A stretch of 64,000 bases of DNA from Maritalea mediterranea. GTDB lineage: Bacteria > Pseudomonadota > Alphaproteobacteria > Rhizobiales > Devosiaceae. The notes below the pieces were generated by a model that ran no database searches, had not been told where the DNA came from, and worked only from the letters and a program-made list of their open reading frames with translations. The position numbers were made by a program, and so were the translations under genes. The stretch spans positions 62,001 to 126,000 of the forward strand of contig NZ_JAKGTI010000004.1 of the NCBI RefSeq assembly GCF_021568695.1, read 5' to 3'. Each line of letters begins with the position of its first letter. Positions within the stretch are counted from its first letter, which is position 1. Below, piece after piece: positions 28,967 to 39,635 of the stretch.

Positions 28967-31146
28967 TCCTCTTCCTCATCCTGACGACCATCCTGAGCCA
29001 ATGCACTGCCCCGACCTGAAAGCGAGGGATTATTCATAAAATATTCCTGCGCATTAAAGATCGGTTCGCCCTCCTGCGGCTCAATTCGCCGCGAAGTGCC
29101 ATCGGGCAACACCTCCCAGCTTTGCTGATTGTCATTGATGTTGGCAACCATAATCCGGTCCAGCACTTGCTTATGAACGGTTTTGTTGAACAGGGGCACC
29201 ATGGTTTCAACCCGACCATCCAGATTGCGGGGCATCAGATCAGCTGAGGAAATAAACACGGCCGCCTTGCGCGATGGCATCTCGTGCCCCTGGCCAAAGC
29301 AATAGATGCGCGAATGCTCGAGGAACCGACCAACGATAGATTTCACACGAATATTGTCGGAAAAACCGGGAATGCCCGGGCGCAAACAGCAAATGCCGCG
29401 CACCACCAGTTCAATTTCCACCCCGGCCTGCGACGCGGCATATAGCGCATCGATAATGCGCGGGTCGACCAGCGAGTTCATTTTAAACCAGATGGTCGCC
29501 GGCTTACCGGCCTTTGCATGTTCAATCTCGGCGTCAATATGCTGCAACAAGGTATCGCGCAGCGACATGGGCGACACGGAAATGCACTCCAGCCCGGAAG
29601 GCCGCGCATAGCCGGTGACAAAGTTGAACACCCGCGCCACATCCCGCGTGATCGCGCCATTAGAGGTGAAATAGGACAGGTCTGTATAGATTTTCGCGGT
29701 GATCGGGTGATAATTGCCGGTGCCGATATGACAGTAGGACACCAGCTTGCCCTTTTTCTCACGCCGCACCACCTGGCTCAATTTCGCGTGTGTCTTCCAA
29801 TCGATAAACCCAAACACCACTTGCACGCCCGCGCGTTCCAAATCCCGCGCCCAGCGAATATTGGCCTCTTCATCAAACCGGGCCTTCAATTCCACCAGCG
29901 CGGTAACAGACTTGCCCGCTTCAGCGGCCTGAATAAGCGCTTTGACGATCGGGCTGTCATTTGAGGTGCGGTAGAGCGTTTGCTTGATCGCCACCACATC
30001 CGGGTCGGACGCGGCCTGCTTCAAGAATTGCGCCACGATATCAAAGCTCTCATAGGGATGATGCACCACAATATCTTTTTGCTTAATCGCGGCAAAGCAA
30101 TCGCCATTATGGTCGCGCACCCGCTCCGGAAAGCGGGCATTAAAGGGCTGAAATTTCAGCTTTGGCCGTTCAATATCGCAAAGCTTGGAGGCATCGGCCA
30201 GCGCCAGGAATCCCTCTACTTCAAAAGTGTCTTCAATACCCACATGCAATTCGTCCGCTATACGACGGCGCAGCCCCCGCGGCATCGAGCGTTCAATCTC
30301 AAGCCGGATCACCTGCCCGCGCCGGCGTTGTTTTAAGGCTGACTCAAACTCCACCACCAGATCGGCGGCTTCATCGTCAATTTCCATTTCGCTGTCGCGG
30401 ATCACGCGGAAGGCGCCTGCCCCAACCACTTCATAGTTTGGGAACATGCGCTCGAAAAACAGATTGATCAGCGTCTCAATCGCCACCATTTCGATCCGCT
30501 TGCCGGTGGTCAAATCCTGCGGCAAAAAGATGAACCGTTCCATATTTTGCGGCACCCGCACCAGCGCCGTCAGCATATGATCCGCGCCGGGCTGCTGCAA
30601 TTCAAAGGCCAGTGAAAAGCCCAGATTGGGAATAAAGGGAAACGGATGTGCCGGGTCCACCGCCATGGGGGTCAGCACCGGGAAAATCTCTTCCTGAAAC
30701 ATTTCTTCCAAATAGGCGAGCTGTTTCGGCCCCAAATCCGGCGCGTCGAGCAGTATGATCTCTTCTTCAGCCAACTCATCACGAATGGCACGCCAACTAT
30801 CTTGTTGCTCCAGATGCAAATGCTGCGCCAATGCGGCAATCTCTTCCAACTGCTCAGATGCCGTCATGCCATCATCGCTTAACCGCGTGACCCCCGCGCG
30901 CAACTGCCCTTTCAGGCCCGCCACCCGCACCATGAAAAATTCATCCAGATTGCTGGCTGAGATAGAGACAAAGCGGAGCCTTTCCAAAAGCGGGTGATTT
31001 TTATTCCCCGCCTCTTCTAACACCCGCATATTAAATTGCAGCCATGAGACCTCACGGTTCACAAACCGTGCCGGGCTTTGAGACAACAATTCAATATTGG
31101 GGGCTTCGCTGTCTGGCGTATTCGCCAGATCCATAATCTCGTCCAT
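28963..31146 (-). CDS. ppk: Polyphosphate kinase 1
   Basis: 727 residues, a typical PPK1. Visible are the N-terminal domain ([20 protein letters not shown]), the catalytic-histidine segment [37 protein letters not shown], and the second PLD-like half with [33 protein letters not shown]. It makes polyphosphate from ATP reversibly. Pairing with ppx gives one operon for synthesis and breakdown of the polymer. A GGAAGTGA precedes the ATG. Confidence 0.96.
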   Translation of the reverse strand: MDEIMDLANTPDSEAPNIELLSQSPARFVNREVSWLQFNMRVLEEAGNKNHPLLERLRFVSISASNLDEFFMVRVAGLKGQLRAGVTRLSDDGMTASEQLEEIAALAQHLHLEQQDSWRAIRDELAEEEIILLDAPDLGPKQLAYLEEMFQEEIFPVLTPMAVDPAHPFPFIPNLGFSLAFELQQPGADHMLTALVRVPQNMERFIFLPQDLTTGKRIEMVAIETLINLFFERMFPNYEVVGAGAFRVIRDSEMEIDDEAADLVVEFESALKQRRRGQVIRLEIERSMPRGLRRRIADELHVGIEDTFEVEGFLALADASKLCDIERPKLKFQPFNARFPERVRDHNGDCFAAIKQKDIVVHHPYESFDIVAQFLKQAASDPDVVAIKQTLYRTSNDSPIVKALIQAAEAGKSVTALVELKARFDEEANIRWARDLERAGVQVVFGFIDWKTHAKLSQVVRREKKGKLVSYCHIGTGNYHPITAKIYTDLSYFTSNGAITRDVARVFNFVTGYARPSGLECISVSPMSLRDTLLQHIDAEIEHAKAGKPATIWFKMNSLVDPRIIDALYAASQAGVEIELVVRGICCLRPGIPGFSDNIRVKSIVGRFLEHSRIYCFGQGHEMPSRKAAVFISSADLMPRNLDGRVETMVPLFNKTVHKQVLDRIMVANINDNQQSWEVLPDGTSRRIEPQEGEPIFNAQEYFMNNPSLSGRGSALAQDGRQDEEED

Positions 31147-31252
31147 AACTCACTTCCAAACTGTGTGGTGCCCGGCCAATCTCGCGCAGCGCGATCGATG
31201 CGCGTGCTGCTTCAAGGGCTTAAAGCGATTATATGGCAATTGTGTAACAGAT

Positions 31253-31933
31253 TTATTGATTATAGAGCTTTGCCAGGGCTTCCCCGGCCAACCGCTTCGA
31301 GATGGGGCGCTTCCGCTCCAGCGACATCTGGTCCATCATCTCCACCAACGAAACCACATGCGCTGGCGCCCGTTCCATGCGCGACAGCAAATAGGGAATG
31401 AGCCCGGGATCAATCTGCAATTGCCGATCATCAAATAATTTTACAAACAATTGTGCCAAATGTGCGTCATCAAGCGGCGCAATCTCCAAATTCAGCGCCA
31501 GCCGCAATCTTGACCGCACATCCTGCGTCTGCAATCCCCATTGATCAATCGGCCGGTCTGCCGTCATCAGCAAGGGCAATTGCGAGCGCATGGCCTGATT
31601 GAGCAGATTGAACAAGGGCGTCTCCCCCATCCATAGGCGATGGCAATCCTCAACCAGTATCGGCCCGTGCATCATCTGCGGCCAAGCGTCGGGTTTATTG
31701 GCCGTCAACACCTCAGCCCCGGCCTGACTGGCCCAAATACTGGCCAAATGGGTTTTACCCGATTTTTGCGGCCCAATCAGCAACGCGGTTGGACCCGGCC
31801 ATTCGCGCATACCTATTAAATATTCATAGGCTTTCAAGTTGCCGGAGCTGACCACAAAGTCATCCTCACCCAAGGCCGTGTCAAACGGCAAATCGAGAAC
31901 CAGCTGTTGCGCCTGTGCCTTTTGCACTGTCAT
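31253..31933 (-). CDS. hdaA: HdaA/Hda-type DnaA-related regulator of replication initiation
   Basis: 226 residues resembling the DnaA AAA+ core without the DNA-binding domain. It starts with a short region before the Walker A-like GPQKSGKTHLASIWAS, then ILVEDCHRLWMGETPLFNLL, PLLMTADRPIDQWGLQTQD and RSRLRLALNLEIAPLDDAHL. The N-terminal QQLVLDLPFD contains a Q-x-x-L-D-L type sliding-clamp binding motif. With the clamp it promotes hydrolysis of DnaA-ATP after initiation (RIDA). Its position between ppk and an AI-2E/PerM gene is the conserved alphaproteobacterial arrangement. Confidence 0.92.
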   Translation of the reverse strand: MTVQKAQAQQLVLDLPFDTALGEDDFVVSSGNLKAYEYLIGMREWPGPTALLIGPQKSGKTHLASIWASQAGAEVLTANKPDAWPQMMHGPILVEDCHRLWMGETPLFNLLNQAMRSQLPLLMTADRPIDQWGLQTQDVRSRLRLALNLEIAPLDDAHLAQLFVKLFDDRQLQIDPGLIPYLLSRMERAPAHVVSLVEMMDQMSLERKRPISKRLAGEALAKLYNQ

Positions 31934-31943
31934 TGAGTTGCCC

Positions 31944-33071
31944 TTAAGCCTTGTTCTCGGCGGCTTTCGTTTCGCCGGTCAAATCGCGTTCGGCCTGCTC
32001 CAACTCCGCTTCTGTACGGGCTTGATAAAGCGAACTTTCCAAATATTTGCGCACCGCATAGCGCACCAGCACCCCGGTGATCGCCGCCAACGGCACCGCC
32101 AGCAACACGCCCACCGCGCCAAACAACAAGGCAAACGCGAACAGCGCAAACATCAACCACACCGCGTGCACGCCAATCGAGCGCCCCACCAGCTTGGGAT
32201 ACAATATGTTGCCCTCAATAAACTGGCCAAACATAAATATGCCGAACACCAATGCGATCATGGTCCAGTCAGGCCAGAACTGCACGATGGCGACACCCAT
32301 GGAGAGCACAAAGCCGATCAAAAACCCGACATAGGGCACAAAGGAGAACAAGCCCGCAGAGAGGCCAATTGCCAGCCCGAAATTCAAGCCCACCAAAGTC
32401 AACCCAGTGGCATAAAAGGCTGCCAAGATCAAAACAACGCTGGACTGCCCGCGCACAAAGCCGGCCATCGCTTGATTAATCTCAACAAACACCGCACGAA
32501 TTTCGTCGCGATAAGCCCTGGGCAAAAGCTCGTCGCCCCGTTTGATCATATTGTCCCAATCAAGCAGCAAATAAAAGGCCACGACAGGCGTCACGATCAA
32601 TAAACCGATCACGTTTAACACCGCCAGCCCGCTTTGCATCACTTGATTCAGCACGCCCACAGCAAAGCCGACGCCTTGCCCGAGGAAACTGGAAATATTG
32701 TTTTCGATTTCGGCCAATTGTTCATCGCCGATCCACTCGCGCAGCGCCGGTGCATATTCAGACACCAATTCCTGCAGACTTTCCACATAGCCCGGCAAGC
32801 GCTCGGCCAACCCAACCAATTGCCCCAAAATGCTCGGCACCAAAAACAAAAAGACGCCAACAAATGCCAGCACACATAAAAGCATGATGATGAAGGTGGC
32901 CCACAGGCGAGAAAATTTCAATTTTTCAAGGAAGTCGGCTGCCGGATCTAGCATATAGGCGAGAACCATGCCCGCGATAAAGGGCAATAATATGCCCCGA
33001 AACACCCACAAAAACAAAATTGTCACCGCCAGGATGACCATCCAAGTTTTTATTTGGTTTTGTAGTGTCAT
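31944..33071 (-). CDS. AI-2E/PerM family membrane transporter
   Basis: 375 residues with about seven or eight hydrophobic segments. The N-terminus (TWMVILAVTILFLWVFRGIL and LPFIAGMVLAYMLDP) and the region FIEGNILYPKLVGRSIGVHA are family hallmarks. Members include quorum-signal exporters and Na+/H+ antiporters, so the substrate is open. AGGAGTGGGGA precedes the ATG. hdaA begins 10 bases after its stop, so the two form one transcription unit, opposite to purM. Confidence 0.93.
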   Translation of the reverse strand: MTLQNQIKTWMVILAVTILFLWVFRGILLPFIAGMVLAYMLDPAADFLEKLKFSRLWATFIIMLLCVLAFVGVFLFLVPSILGQLVGLAERLPGYVESLQELVSEYAPALREWIGDEQLAEIENNISSFLGQGVGFAVGVLNQVMQSGLAVLNVIGLLIVTPVVAFYLLLDWDNMIKRGDELLPRAYRDEIRAVFVEINQAMAGFVRGQSSVVLILAAFYATGLTLVGLNFGLAIGLSAGLFSFVPYVGFLIGFVLSMGVAIVQFWPDWTMIALVFGIFMFGQFIEGNILYPKLVGRSIGVHAVWLMFALFAFALLFGAVGVLLAVPLAAITGVLVRYAVRKYLESSLYQARTEAELEQAERDLTGETKAAENKA

Positions 33072-33229
33072 TCCCCACTCCTACACTTGCGCGAACGCCC
33101 GCAATTCTTTATCAGCGCTGTTAAAGCGTTTGCGGCCCCGTTGCAAGAAGCTGCACTCAATGCCCCAACGCAAATACGCATCTTATTGTGCGACCAAGTT
33201 GCCACACATATGGGGAATGGACCAGCCCA

Positions 33230-34306
33230 ATGCCAGATCAGACCAGCAAAAACTCAAATTCACTCTCTTATGCAGATGCAGGTGTGGATATCGACGCGGG
33301 CAACGCCCTTGTGGACCGCATTAAACCGGTTGTTAAATCGACAGCCCGTCCCGGATCTGACACGGAAATTGGCGGGTTTGGCGGCCTGTTTGATTTGAAG
33401 GCAGCGGGGTTTAAGGACCCGATTTTGGTGGCGGCAAATGATGGCGTGGGCACCAAGTTGAAAATCGCCATTGATAGCGGCATCCACAATACGGTCGGCA
33501 TCGATCTGGTGGCCATGTGCGTCAATGATTTGATTGTGCAAGGCGCCGAGCCCCTCTTTTTCCTCGACTATTACGCCACAGGTCAGCTCGACAATGACGT
33601 TGCAGCTGCCGTGATTGAAGGCATTGCCGCCGGGTGTCGCGACGCCAACTGCGCGCTGATCGGCGGCGAAACAGCTGAAATGCCGGGCATGTACACCAAA
33701 GGCGATTATGACCTGGCAGGCTTCTGCGTCGGCGCTGCAGAGCGCGGCAATATGTTGCCGACGAATGATATTGGCGCAGGTGACGTTCTGATCGGCTTAC
33801 GCTCCTCTGGCGTGCATTCAAATGGATACTCGCTGGTGCGCAAGATTGTGGAAATCAGTGGCCTGAATTGGGATAGTGCTGCCCCGTTTGAAGCGGGCGT
33901 GACCCTTGGCGAAGCCTTGCTGCGCCCCACCCGCATTTATGTGCGACAGCTTTTGGCCGCATTGGAAGCTGGCCATAATATTAAAGCCCTCGCCCATATT
34001 ACTGGCGGTGGGTTCACCGAAAATATCCCGCGCGTGTTGCCTGAGAGCTTGGCTGCGAATATTGATCGGTCATCTATTGAAGCGCCAGCTGTGTTTGGCT
34101 GGTTGGCCCGCACCGGCGGCGTGGAAACCAACGAAATGATGCGCACCTTCAATTGCGGCGTCGGCATGGTGCTGGTGGCCAGCAAAGACGAGGCTGACGC
34201 CCTCATCGACGCGCTGAAACGGGAAGGTGAAGATCCCATCATTCTGGGCGATCTGATTGACCGCAAATCAGATGCCGTTGAATATCATGGTGAGCTGTCC
34301 CTATGA
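33230..34306 (+). CDS. purM: Phosphoribosylformylglycinamidine cyclo-ligase (AIR synthetase)
   Basis: 358 residues from ATG 33230; the frame opens 42 bases earlier but the extra residues are not family-like. Family motifs are [70 protein letters not shown] and [16 protein letters not shown]. It closes FGAM to AIR with ATP in purine biosynthesis. It overlaps purN by 4 bases (ATGA), so the two are translationally coupled. Confidence 0.96.
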   Translation: MPDQTSKNSNSLSYADAGVDIDAGNALVDRIKPVVKSTARPGSDTEIGGFGGLFDLKAAGFKDPILVAANDGVGTKLKIAIDSGIHNTVGIDLVAMCVNDLIVQGAEPLFFLDYYATGQLDNDVAAAVIEGIAAGCRDANCALIGGETAEMPGMYTKGDYDLAGFCVGAAERGNMLPTNDIGAGDVLIGLRSSGVHSNGYSLVRKIVEISGLNWDSAAPFEAGVTLGEALLRPTRIYVRQLLAALEAGHNIKALAHITGGGFTENIPRVLPESLAANIDRSSIEAPAVFGWLARTGGVETNEMMRTFNCGVGMVLVASKDEADALIDALKREGEDPIILGDLIDRKSDAVEYHGELSL

Positions 34307-34932
34307 GCGGTAAAACCAAGGTCGCGATATTAATTTCGGGCCGAGGCTCGAACATGAAAAGCTTGATTCAAGCTGCGAAGGTTCAAGATTATCCGGCTGA
34401 AATTATTGGCGTCTTTTCCAATCGTGCTGATGCGGCGGGCCTAGAATACGCCAAAGAGCATGGCATCCAAACAGCGGTTATCTCCCACAAGGATTTCGAC
34501 AGCCGCGAGGCTTTCTGTGATGCGCTTGATGCACAACTTGAAACCTGGAACACCGAGTTTATCTGCCTAGCCGGATATATGCGCATCCATTCAAATGCCT
34601 TTGCGGAAAAATGGCTGGGCAAAATGCTTAATATCCACCCCTCGCTGCTGCCACTGTTCAAGGGCCTGAAGCCGCAACAACAGGCGCTAGATGCCGGTGT
34701 CAAAGTCTCTGGTGCGACAGTGCATGAAGTAACGCCGGAACTTGATGCGGGCCCATCCGTTATGCAAGGCGTTGTGCCCGTGCTGGAAGATGATGATGCG
34801 GATCGTCTGGCGGCGCGTATTCTTAAAGTCGAGCATGAAATCTACCCCAAGGCACTTAAATATTTTCTGGAAAAGCGCCGCAACACAGACCGTGAACATG
34901 CAGAACAACAGGTTCTGATTTGGCCGCAATAG
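34303..34932 (+). CDS. purN: Phosphoribosylglycinamide formyltransferase
   Basis: 209 residues. Family residues are visible: [14 protein letters not shown] (GAR phosphate site), the catalytic Asn and His in [15 protein letters not shown], and the conserved Asp in [13 protein letters not shown]. It transfers a formyl group from 10-formyl-THF to GAR, the third step of purine synthesis. Coupled to purM by an ATGA overlap. Confidence 0.96.
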   Translation: MSGKTKVAILISGRGSNMKSLIQAAKVQDYPAEIIGVFSNRADAAGLEYAKEHGIQTAVISHKDFDSREAFCDALDAQLETWNTEFICLAGYMRIHSNAFAEKWLGKMLNIHPSLLPLFKGLKPQQQALDAGVKVSGATVHEVTPELDAGPSVMQGVVPVLEDDDADRLAARILKVEHEIYPKALKYFLEKRRNTDREHAEQQVLIWPQ

Positions 34933-34941
34933 GAGTTGTAA

Positions 34942-35640
34942 ATGACCAAAACTGTCGTCATCACAGGTGCCAACCGCGGCATCGGGTTGGAATTGGTCAA
35001 ACGCTACCTTGCTGACGAAAACTGGCATGTTATCGCCGCTTGTCGTGCGCCCGACAAGGCAGTTGAGCTAAAACAAATGATCGGGAGCTCCTCAAAGCGG
35101 CTCTCTATGGTAGCGTTAGACGTTGTCGACAGCGCGTCGGTGCTGCGTCTGCAACAAGAACTGGACGGCGCAACCATCGATGTGTTGATCAACAATGCAG
35201 GCATCTTTAATGATCGTGACAGCCAGTTTGGCGCGCTCGATTATGATAAGTGGATGGAGAGCTTTAACGTCAATGTGCTTGGCCCGATGCGGGTCGCCGA
35301 AGCCCTGGAAAAGCCTCTGATGCGCGCCAAAGCGCCGAAGATCGTTACCATTTCGAGCCAGATGGGGGCCTTGAACCGAAACGCGACCGGCAGTTTTGCT
35401 TATCGCAGCTCAAAAGCAGCGGTTAATAAAGCCATGCAGACCTTGGCCAACCAGTTGGAAGATACCAAGGCGATCGTAACTTTATTCCACCCCGGTTGGG
35501 TCCAGACCGACATGGGCGGCAGCAATGCCGAGATTACACCAAGCGAAAGCGCGGACGGCCTCTTCAAGACCATCGCGGGGCTGACAAAAGCGGACAGTGG
35601 CAAGTTTCTCAAATGGAATGGCGACGTTCACCCCTGGTAG
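34942..35640 (+). CDS. SDR family oxidoreductase
   Basis: 232 residues, a classical short-chain dehydrogenase. The NAD(P) motif is VVITGANRGIGLEL (TGxxxGIG), with NNAG in DVLINNAGIFNDRD, the catalytic Ser in TISSQMGAL, and YRSSKAAVNKAMQTL (YxxxK). The overall match to C-factor-like or YciK-like SDRs suggests a small carbonyl substrate, but this is not determinable. AGGAG precedes the ATG. It follows purN by 9 bases, so it may ride on the purine operon. Confidence 0.9.
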   Translation: MTKTVVITGANRGIGLELVKRYLADENWHVIAACRAPDKAVELKQMIGSSSKRLSMVALDVVDSASVLRLQQELDGATIDVLINNAGIFNDRDSQFGALDYDKWMESFNVNVLGPMRVAEALEKPLMRAKAPKIVTISSQMGALNRNATGSFAYRSSKAAVNKAMQTLANQLEDTKAIVTLFHPGWVQTDMGGSNAEITPSESADGLFKTIAGLTKADSGKFLKWNGDVHPW

Positions 35641-35740
35641 ACATCACCAGAATTGATCCAATTATTGGCAAAATCGGTTCGACCGCCACAAGCTGATCAG
35701 CTAGGTTGCCGCTTTAATTTCGATGTGAAAGCACAAGAAT

Positions 35741-36637
35741 ATGCGCCTGACCGACTGGCTGATCATTATTGCTCTGGGCACCGTATGGGGCGGCTCTTTT
35801 CTGTTTAACGCCATTATGGTGCAGGAGATTGACCCCATCACCATTTCTTTTGGTCGCGTATTCTTTGCCGCCCTCTTATGCTGGGTGGTGTTTTTTGCCC
35901 TTGGCAAGCGCATAAATGCAAAGGGTCGCACACTGGCCGGTCTGTGTTTGCTGGGCATCATCAATTTCGCGATCCCCTTCGCGCTTTACCCGCTGGCGCA
36001 AAAAAGCGTGTCAGTTGGCGTGGCCGGCATCACCAATGCCACCACCCCAATTATGGTGGTGATCGTGTCTCAGCTTTGGCCGGGCGGCGAAAAGGCGACC
36101 CTAGGCAAGTCGCTTGGCGTCTTGGCCGGTTTTACCGGCGTGGCCATTTTGATGCTGCCCGCGCTGCAGCAAGATGGGCAAAGCGAGGTTTGGGCGATCG
36201 GCCTCATTCTCATGGCCACGCTGTGTTACGGCATCGCCATGAATATTGTACGGTCTTACCACCATCTTGATTCTACGTTGACCACCTGTGTGGCCCTCAC
36301 CGGTGCCTCGCTGGCACTGTTGCCCCTGATGTTGGCGTTAGAAGGTATCCCTGCGATTGAGCGAGCCGAAACCTGGGGTTCCATTGCCTATATTTCGATT
36401 ATCGCCACCGCTATCCCGTTTCTGATTGTCTACAAATTGGTCGAACGCGTCGGGGCCACCAATTTCTCCACCGCCACCTTTGTGGCGCCAATCTCGGCTC
36501 TGCTGTTGGGCCTGATCGTCTTGGGTGAGCCGATCTTGCCAGTGCATTTATTCGGCATGTTGGCGATTTTCGTGGGCATTTTGATGATCGATGGGCGGCT
36601 GTTTTTACTGCTCAAAAAGCCAAAACCGACGCTTTAG
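35741..36637 (+). CDS. DMT-superfamily (EamA) transporter
   Basis: 298 residues with about ten hydrophobic helices in two EamA repeats. Landmarks are LIIALGTVWGGSFLFNAIMV at the N-terminus, ITISFGRVFFAALLCWVVFF in helix 2, and LVERVGATNFSTATFVAPIS followed by ALLLGLIVLGE in the second repeat. It is an inner-membrane drug/metabolite exporter of unknown substrate. It is convergent with the GNAT gene that ends 3 bases downstream. Confidence 0.93.
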   Translation: MRLTDWLIIIALGTVWGGSFLFNAIMVQEIDPITISFGRVFFAALLCWVVFFALGKRINAKGRTLAGLCLLGIINFAIPFALYPLAQKSVSVGVAGITNATTPIMVVIVSQLWPGGEKATLGKSLGVLAGFTGVAILMLPALQQDGQSEVWAIGLILMATLCYGIAMNIVRSYHHLDSTLTTCVALTGASLALLPLMLALEGIPAIERAETWGSIAYISIIATAIPFLIVYKLVERVGATNFSTATFVAPISALLLGLIVLGEPILPVHLFGMLAIFVGILMIDGRLFLLLKKPKPTL

Positions 36638-36640
36638 GGT

Positions 36641-37126
36641 TTAAAGCGCCTTGATCATTCGAAATTCATAAAGCTCGTCTTTGGCAAATTCATCGCGCAG
36701 TTTTTCCTGCGCCGTGAAGCCTTGGCGCTTGTAAAAGGCGACGGCACGGTGATTATTCTCATACACTTCAAGGCTGGCGCACGTGCCGTTTGGAAAAGCA
36801 GCAAGCGCCGCACGAAGCAAACGTTTGCCAACGTCCTGCCCATGATATTCTTTATCGACATAAAGCCGCTTAAGATGCACCAATCCGTCGCCCTCAGCAG
36901 TCGCGAGCGCGTGGCCAATCACCTCTTCACCCTTGAGCGCGACAAAACTGGCGCAAAGCTCATGTTCTACCTCGCTGGCCAACTTCGCGGGCTTGTGCCA
37001 CATGTCCGTCAGCTGGTTAACCCGGTCTACGCCCAAAAACGGAGTGTAGGTTTGATGCCAAACGCGATAAAGCAGGGCTTTTAGGGCTGGCACATGCGCA
37101 TGTTGCGCGGGAAAAATACAAATCAT
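36641..37126 (-). CDS. GNAT family N-acetyltransferase
   Basis: 161 residues. The acetyl-CoA binding motif A is visible in LKRLYVDKEYHGQDVGKRLL (the Q/D-x-x-G-K/R type), followed by LEVYENNHRAVAFYKRQGF. The N-terminal half, with VALKGEEVIGHALATAEGDG, matches the fold. Substrate unknown. The gene lies upstream of the VOC gene on the same strand? No: it lies downstream of it in transcription order, separated by a terminator hairpin. Confidence 0.9.
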   Translation of the reverse strand: MICIFPAQHAHVPALKALLYRVWHQTYTPFLGVDRVNQLTDMWHKPAKLASEVEHELCASFVALKGEEVIGHALATAEGDGLVHLKRLYVDKEYHGQDVGKRLLRAALAAFPNGTCASLEVYENNHRAVAFYKRQGFTAQEKLRDEFAKDELYEFRMIKAL

Positions 37127-37137
37127 TAAATCACTTC

Positions 37138-37163
37138 AAAAATAAGGGGCGGCGAACCGCCCC
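37138..37163 (-). terminator. Rho-independent terminator after the VOC gene
   Basis: On the minus strand a 7-bp stem (GGGGCGG / CCGCCCC) closed by a TTCG loop is followed by TTATTTTTG. It begins 7 bases after the VOC stop. Confidence 0.82.
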
Positions 37164-37169
37164 AATTCG

Positions 37170-37563
37170 CTACATTTGCAAGGGCGCGGTGTGAGAAGAC
37201 ACATCGATCATCTGCCCATTCGGGTCTTCGATCAACATGCGCTCCTGCCCATAAGGCATCGCCGTTGGCGGCGAGATGATTTTGGCACCAATCTTTTGGG
37301 CCGCCTCATGCGCGACATGCACATCTTCGACCACAAAGTTCAAAATGCCGCCAGTAACCTTATTGGCCATCCCATCCGGCACGATAGGGTTGTTGGCATC
37401 CAGAATCGCCAACTCAATGACGGGCCCCTCTTTTGGGGTAAGAATAATAAACCAGTCACTATCAAAATGGCGCTTCAAATCCAATATGTTGGTGTAAAAA
37501 GACGCACTCGCTTCAACATCTTGCGCCAACATGGTGTAAAAAATACGAAACTTTATTGCTCAT
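37170..37563 (-). pseudogene. VOC-family (glyoxalase-like) protein, apparent frameshift near the start
   Basis: The open part (120 residues from ATG 37532) matches the VOC fold: AQDVEASASFYTNILDLKRH, DSDWFIILTPKEGPVIELAI, NFVEDVHVAHEAAQ-like pairing (seen as FVVEDVHVAHEAAQKIGAKI) and LIEDPNGQMIDV. Its first strand is truncated. Upstream, ATG 37563 has a strong AAGGAG but its frame stops after 16 codons. Deleting one base from the run of six T on the coding strand (37538-37543) joins the two into MSNKVSYFYTMLAQDVEA, a normal VOC start of about 130 residues. Either the gene is frameshifted, or the run was misread, or translation slips there. Enzymatic role unknown. Confidence 0.72.
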
Positions 37564-37602
37564 AAAATCTCCTTAGGGACAATTTGTGGCCCGGGAAAGG
37601 GC

Positions 37603-38100
37603 CTACAGGACTTTCGTCATTTTAAGGCTGGGCGGCTCCCCCTCTGGTGTGGGTTCCGGTCCCGCTTCAAAAAAGCCAATATGTTTATAAAAATCAATGG
37701 CGGCGCGATTTTTTTCCAGCACCGCCAGTTCCAGATGCACCGTGCCGGGAAACACCTCAATCACCGCGTTCAGCATTGTGGTGCCGATTCCCGCATTCTG
37801 CGCTGATTCTAAGACATAAAGATAACCGATCAGCACCGAACGGTTTTCGCGCGGCAACGCATAGCAGTGCCCCACAATCTTCCCATCAATTAAGGCAAGA
37901 ATGTTGGCGGCATTTTTATCAGCAATGCGCTCTTTAAAATTTCGGGGGGCCAGCCACATCTGGCAAATTTCATCAAGCTTATCGGCAGGCATCAGCCCGC
38001 GATAGCTCTCGCGCCATGATTGACGCATCATGGTGCTGAGCGCCTGCGCGTCTTCAAGGCGGGCGTCGCGGATCGAAAATGCTGTCAGACCCGCGACCAT
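37603..38100 (-). CDS. GNAT family N-acetyltransferase
   Basis: 165 residues. The N-terminal FSIRDARLEDAQALSTMMRQ followed by SWRESYRGLMPADKLDEI, and motif A in IGYLYVLESAQNAGIGTTML, then LELAVLEKNRAAIDFYKHIG, are standard GNAT features. Substrate unknown. It starts 4 bases after the gatB frame region begins downstream of it: in transcription order gatB is upstream, with only 4 bases between the gatB stop and this ATG, so it is probably translated from the same message. Confidence 0.9.
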   Translation of the reverse strand: MVAGLTAFSIRDARLEDAQALSTMMRQSWRESYRGLMPADKLDEICQMWLAPRNFKERIADKNAANILALIDGKIVGHCYALPRENRSVLIGYLYVLESAQNAGIGTTMLNAVIEVFPGTVHLELAVLEKNRAAIDFYKHIGFFEAGPEPTPEGEPPSLKMTKVL

Positions 38101-38104
38101 TTGC

Positions 38105-39586
38105 CTAAAGCCCTAATTTCGACTTCAGGATTTCGTTGACCGCTTGCGGGTTGGCTTTGCCTTGCGAGGCCTTCATCACCTGCCCCACAAACCATCCCAT
38201 CAGCTTCGGATTATCCTGCGCTTTCGCCACCTGATCCGGGTTGGCAGCAACGATCTCATCGACCATCTTTTCAATCGCGCCGGTGTCAGTCACCTGCTTC
38301 ATGCCGCGCTCTTCAACCAATGTGGCCGGGTCACCGCCTTCGGTCCAAACAATTTCGAACAAATCTTTGGCGATTTTACCGGAAATATCGCCTTTGGAGA
38401 TCAAATCGACGATGCCACCCAATTGCTCCGCGCTCACCGGGCTGGTGGAGATGTCGAGACCTTCCTTGTTCAAACGCCCGAACAACTCATTAATCACCCA
38501 GTTGGCGGCTAGTTTGCCATCTCGACCATCGGCCACTTTTTCATAAAAATCTGCGGAGGTGCGGTCAGCCACCAGAACACTTGCATCATAGGGCGTAAGG
38601 CCCAGTTCTTCGATAAAGCGATGACGCTTTTCGTCCGGCAGTTCCGGCAATGTCGCCTTGATCTCTTCAACAAATGCATCGTCAAATTCCAGCGGTAACA
38701 AGTCCGGTTCCGGGAAATAGCGATAATCCTGCGCATCTTCTTTGGAGCGCATGGAACGGGTTTCCCCGGTTTTGGGGTCGAACAGGCGCGTCTCCTGATC
38801 AACAACGCCACCATCTTCCAAAATGTCGATCTGGCGACGGGCCTCATACTCAATCGCCTGACCAGCAAAGCGCACCGAATTCACATTTTTGATCTCGCAG
38901 CGTGTGCCAAACTCACCGCCCGGACGCCGCACAGACACATTGATGTCGGCCCGCAAAGAGCCCTGCTCCATATTGCCGTCACACGTGCCCAGATAGCGCA
39001 TAATCGTGCGCAGCTTATTGATATAGGCTTTGGCTTCATCGGACGAGCGTAGATCAGGCTTCGACACGATTTCCATCAGCGCCACGCCAGCGCGATTGAG
39101 GTCAACAAAGCTCATGCTTGGATGCTGGTCATGCATCAGCTTGCCTGCATCTGTCTCCACATGCAGTCGCTCAATACCGATTTCAACTTCACCATCTTCG
39201 CCCATGTCGAGCAAAACTTTGCCCTCGCCCACAATCGGATCGAGATATTGAGAAATCTGATAGCCAGGCGGCTGGTCAGGATAAAAATAGTTTTTGCGGT
39301 CAAAAATTGAACGCTTGTTGATTTTGGCCTTCAGGCCCAAACCGGTGCGCACAGCCTGACGCACGCACTCATCGTTGATTACCGGCAGCATGCCAGGCAT
39401 GGCCGCATCAACAAAGCTAACATTCTGGTTGGGCGGCTGGCCAAATTCAGTTGAAGAGCCGGAAAACAGCTTTGATTCAGATGTGATCTGCGCATGCACT
39501 TCCAACCCCAAAACCATTTCCCAATCGCCGGTGGCGCCATTGATGAACTTTTTCGGATCGGGCGTGCGTGTATCAACAAGTGTCAT
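38105..39586 (-). CDS. gatB: Aspartyl/glutamyl-tRNA amidotransferase subunit B
   Basis: 493 residues. Family signatures are [60 protein letters not shown], and [20 protein letters not shown]. The C-terminal YqeY-like tail ends [20 protein letters not shown] and [11 protein letters not shown]. It binds the misacylated tRNA, activates the carboxylate with ATP, and with GatA/GatC forms Gln-tRNA(Gln) or Asn-tRNA(Asn). It is split from gatA-gatC by about 2.8 kb of other genes. Confidence 0.97.
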   Translation of the reverse strand: MTLVDTRTPDPKKFINGATGDWEMVLGLEVHAQITSESKLFSGSSTEFGQPPNQNVSFVDAAMPGMLPVINDECVRQAVRTGLGLKAKINKRSIFDRKNYFYPDQPPGYQISQYLDPIVGEGKVLLDMGEDGEVEIGIERLHVETDAGKLMHDQHPSMSFVDLNRAGVALMEIVSKPDLRSSDEAKAYINKLRTIMRYLGTCDGNMEQGSLRADINVSVRRPGGEFGTRCEIKNVNSVRFAGQAIEYEARRQIDILEDGGVVDQETRLFDPKTGETRSMRSKEDAQDYRYFPEPDLLPLEFDDAFVEEIKATLPELPDEKRHRFIEELGLTPYDASVLVADRTSADFYEKVADGRDGKLAANWVINELFGRLNKEGLDISTSPVSAEQLGGIVDLISKGDISGKIAKDLFEIVWTEGGDPATLVEERGMKQVTDTGAIEKMVDEIVAANPDQVAKAQDNPKLMGWFVGQVMKASQGKANPQAVNEILKSKLGL

Positions 39587-39635
39587 AGTTTTTCTCTTCG
39601 CTTGATGTCGCGTTTTTTCGCGCTATCGCTTGGCT

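Noticed and set aside
37603-38100. GNAT gene as a YjhQ-type antitoxin for the YjhX-like protein
   Set aside because: It lies over 2 kb away, coupled to gatB, and GNATs next to gatB are common; nothing specific links the two.
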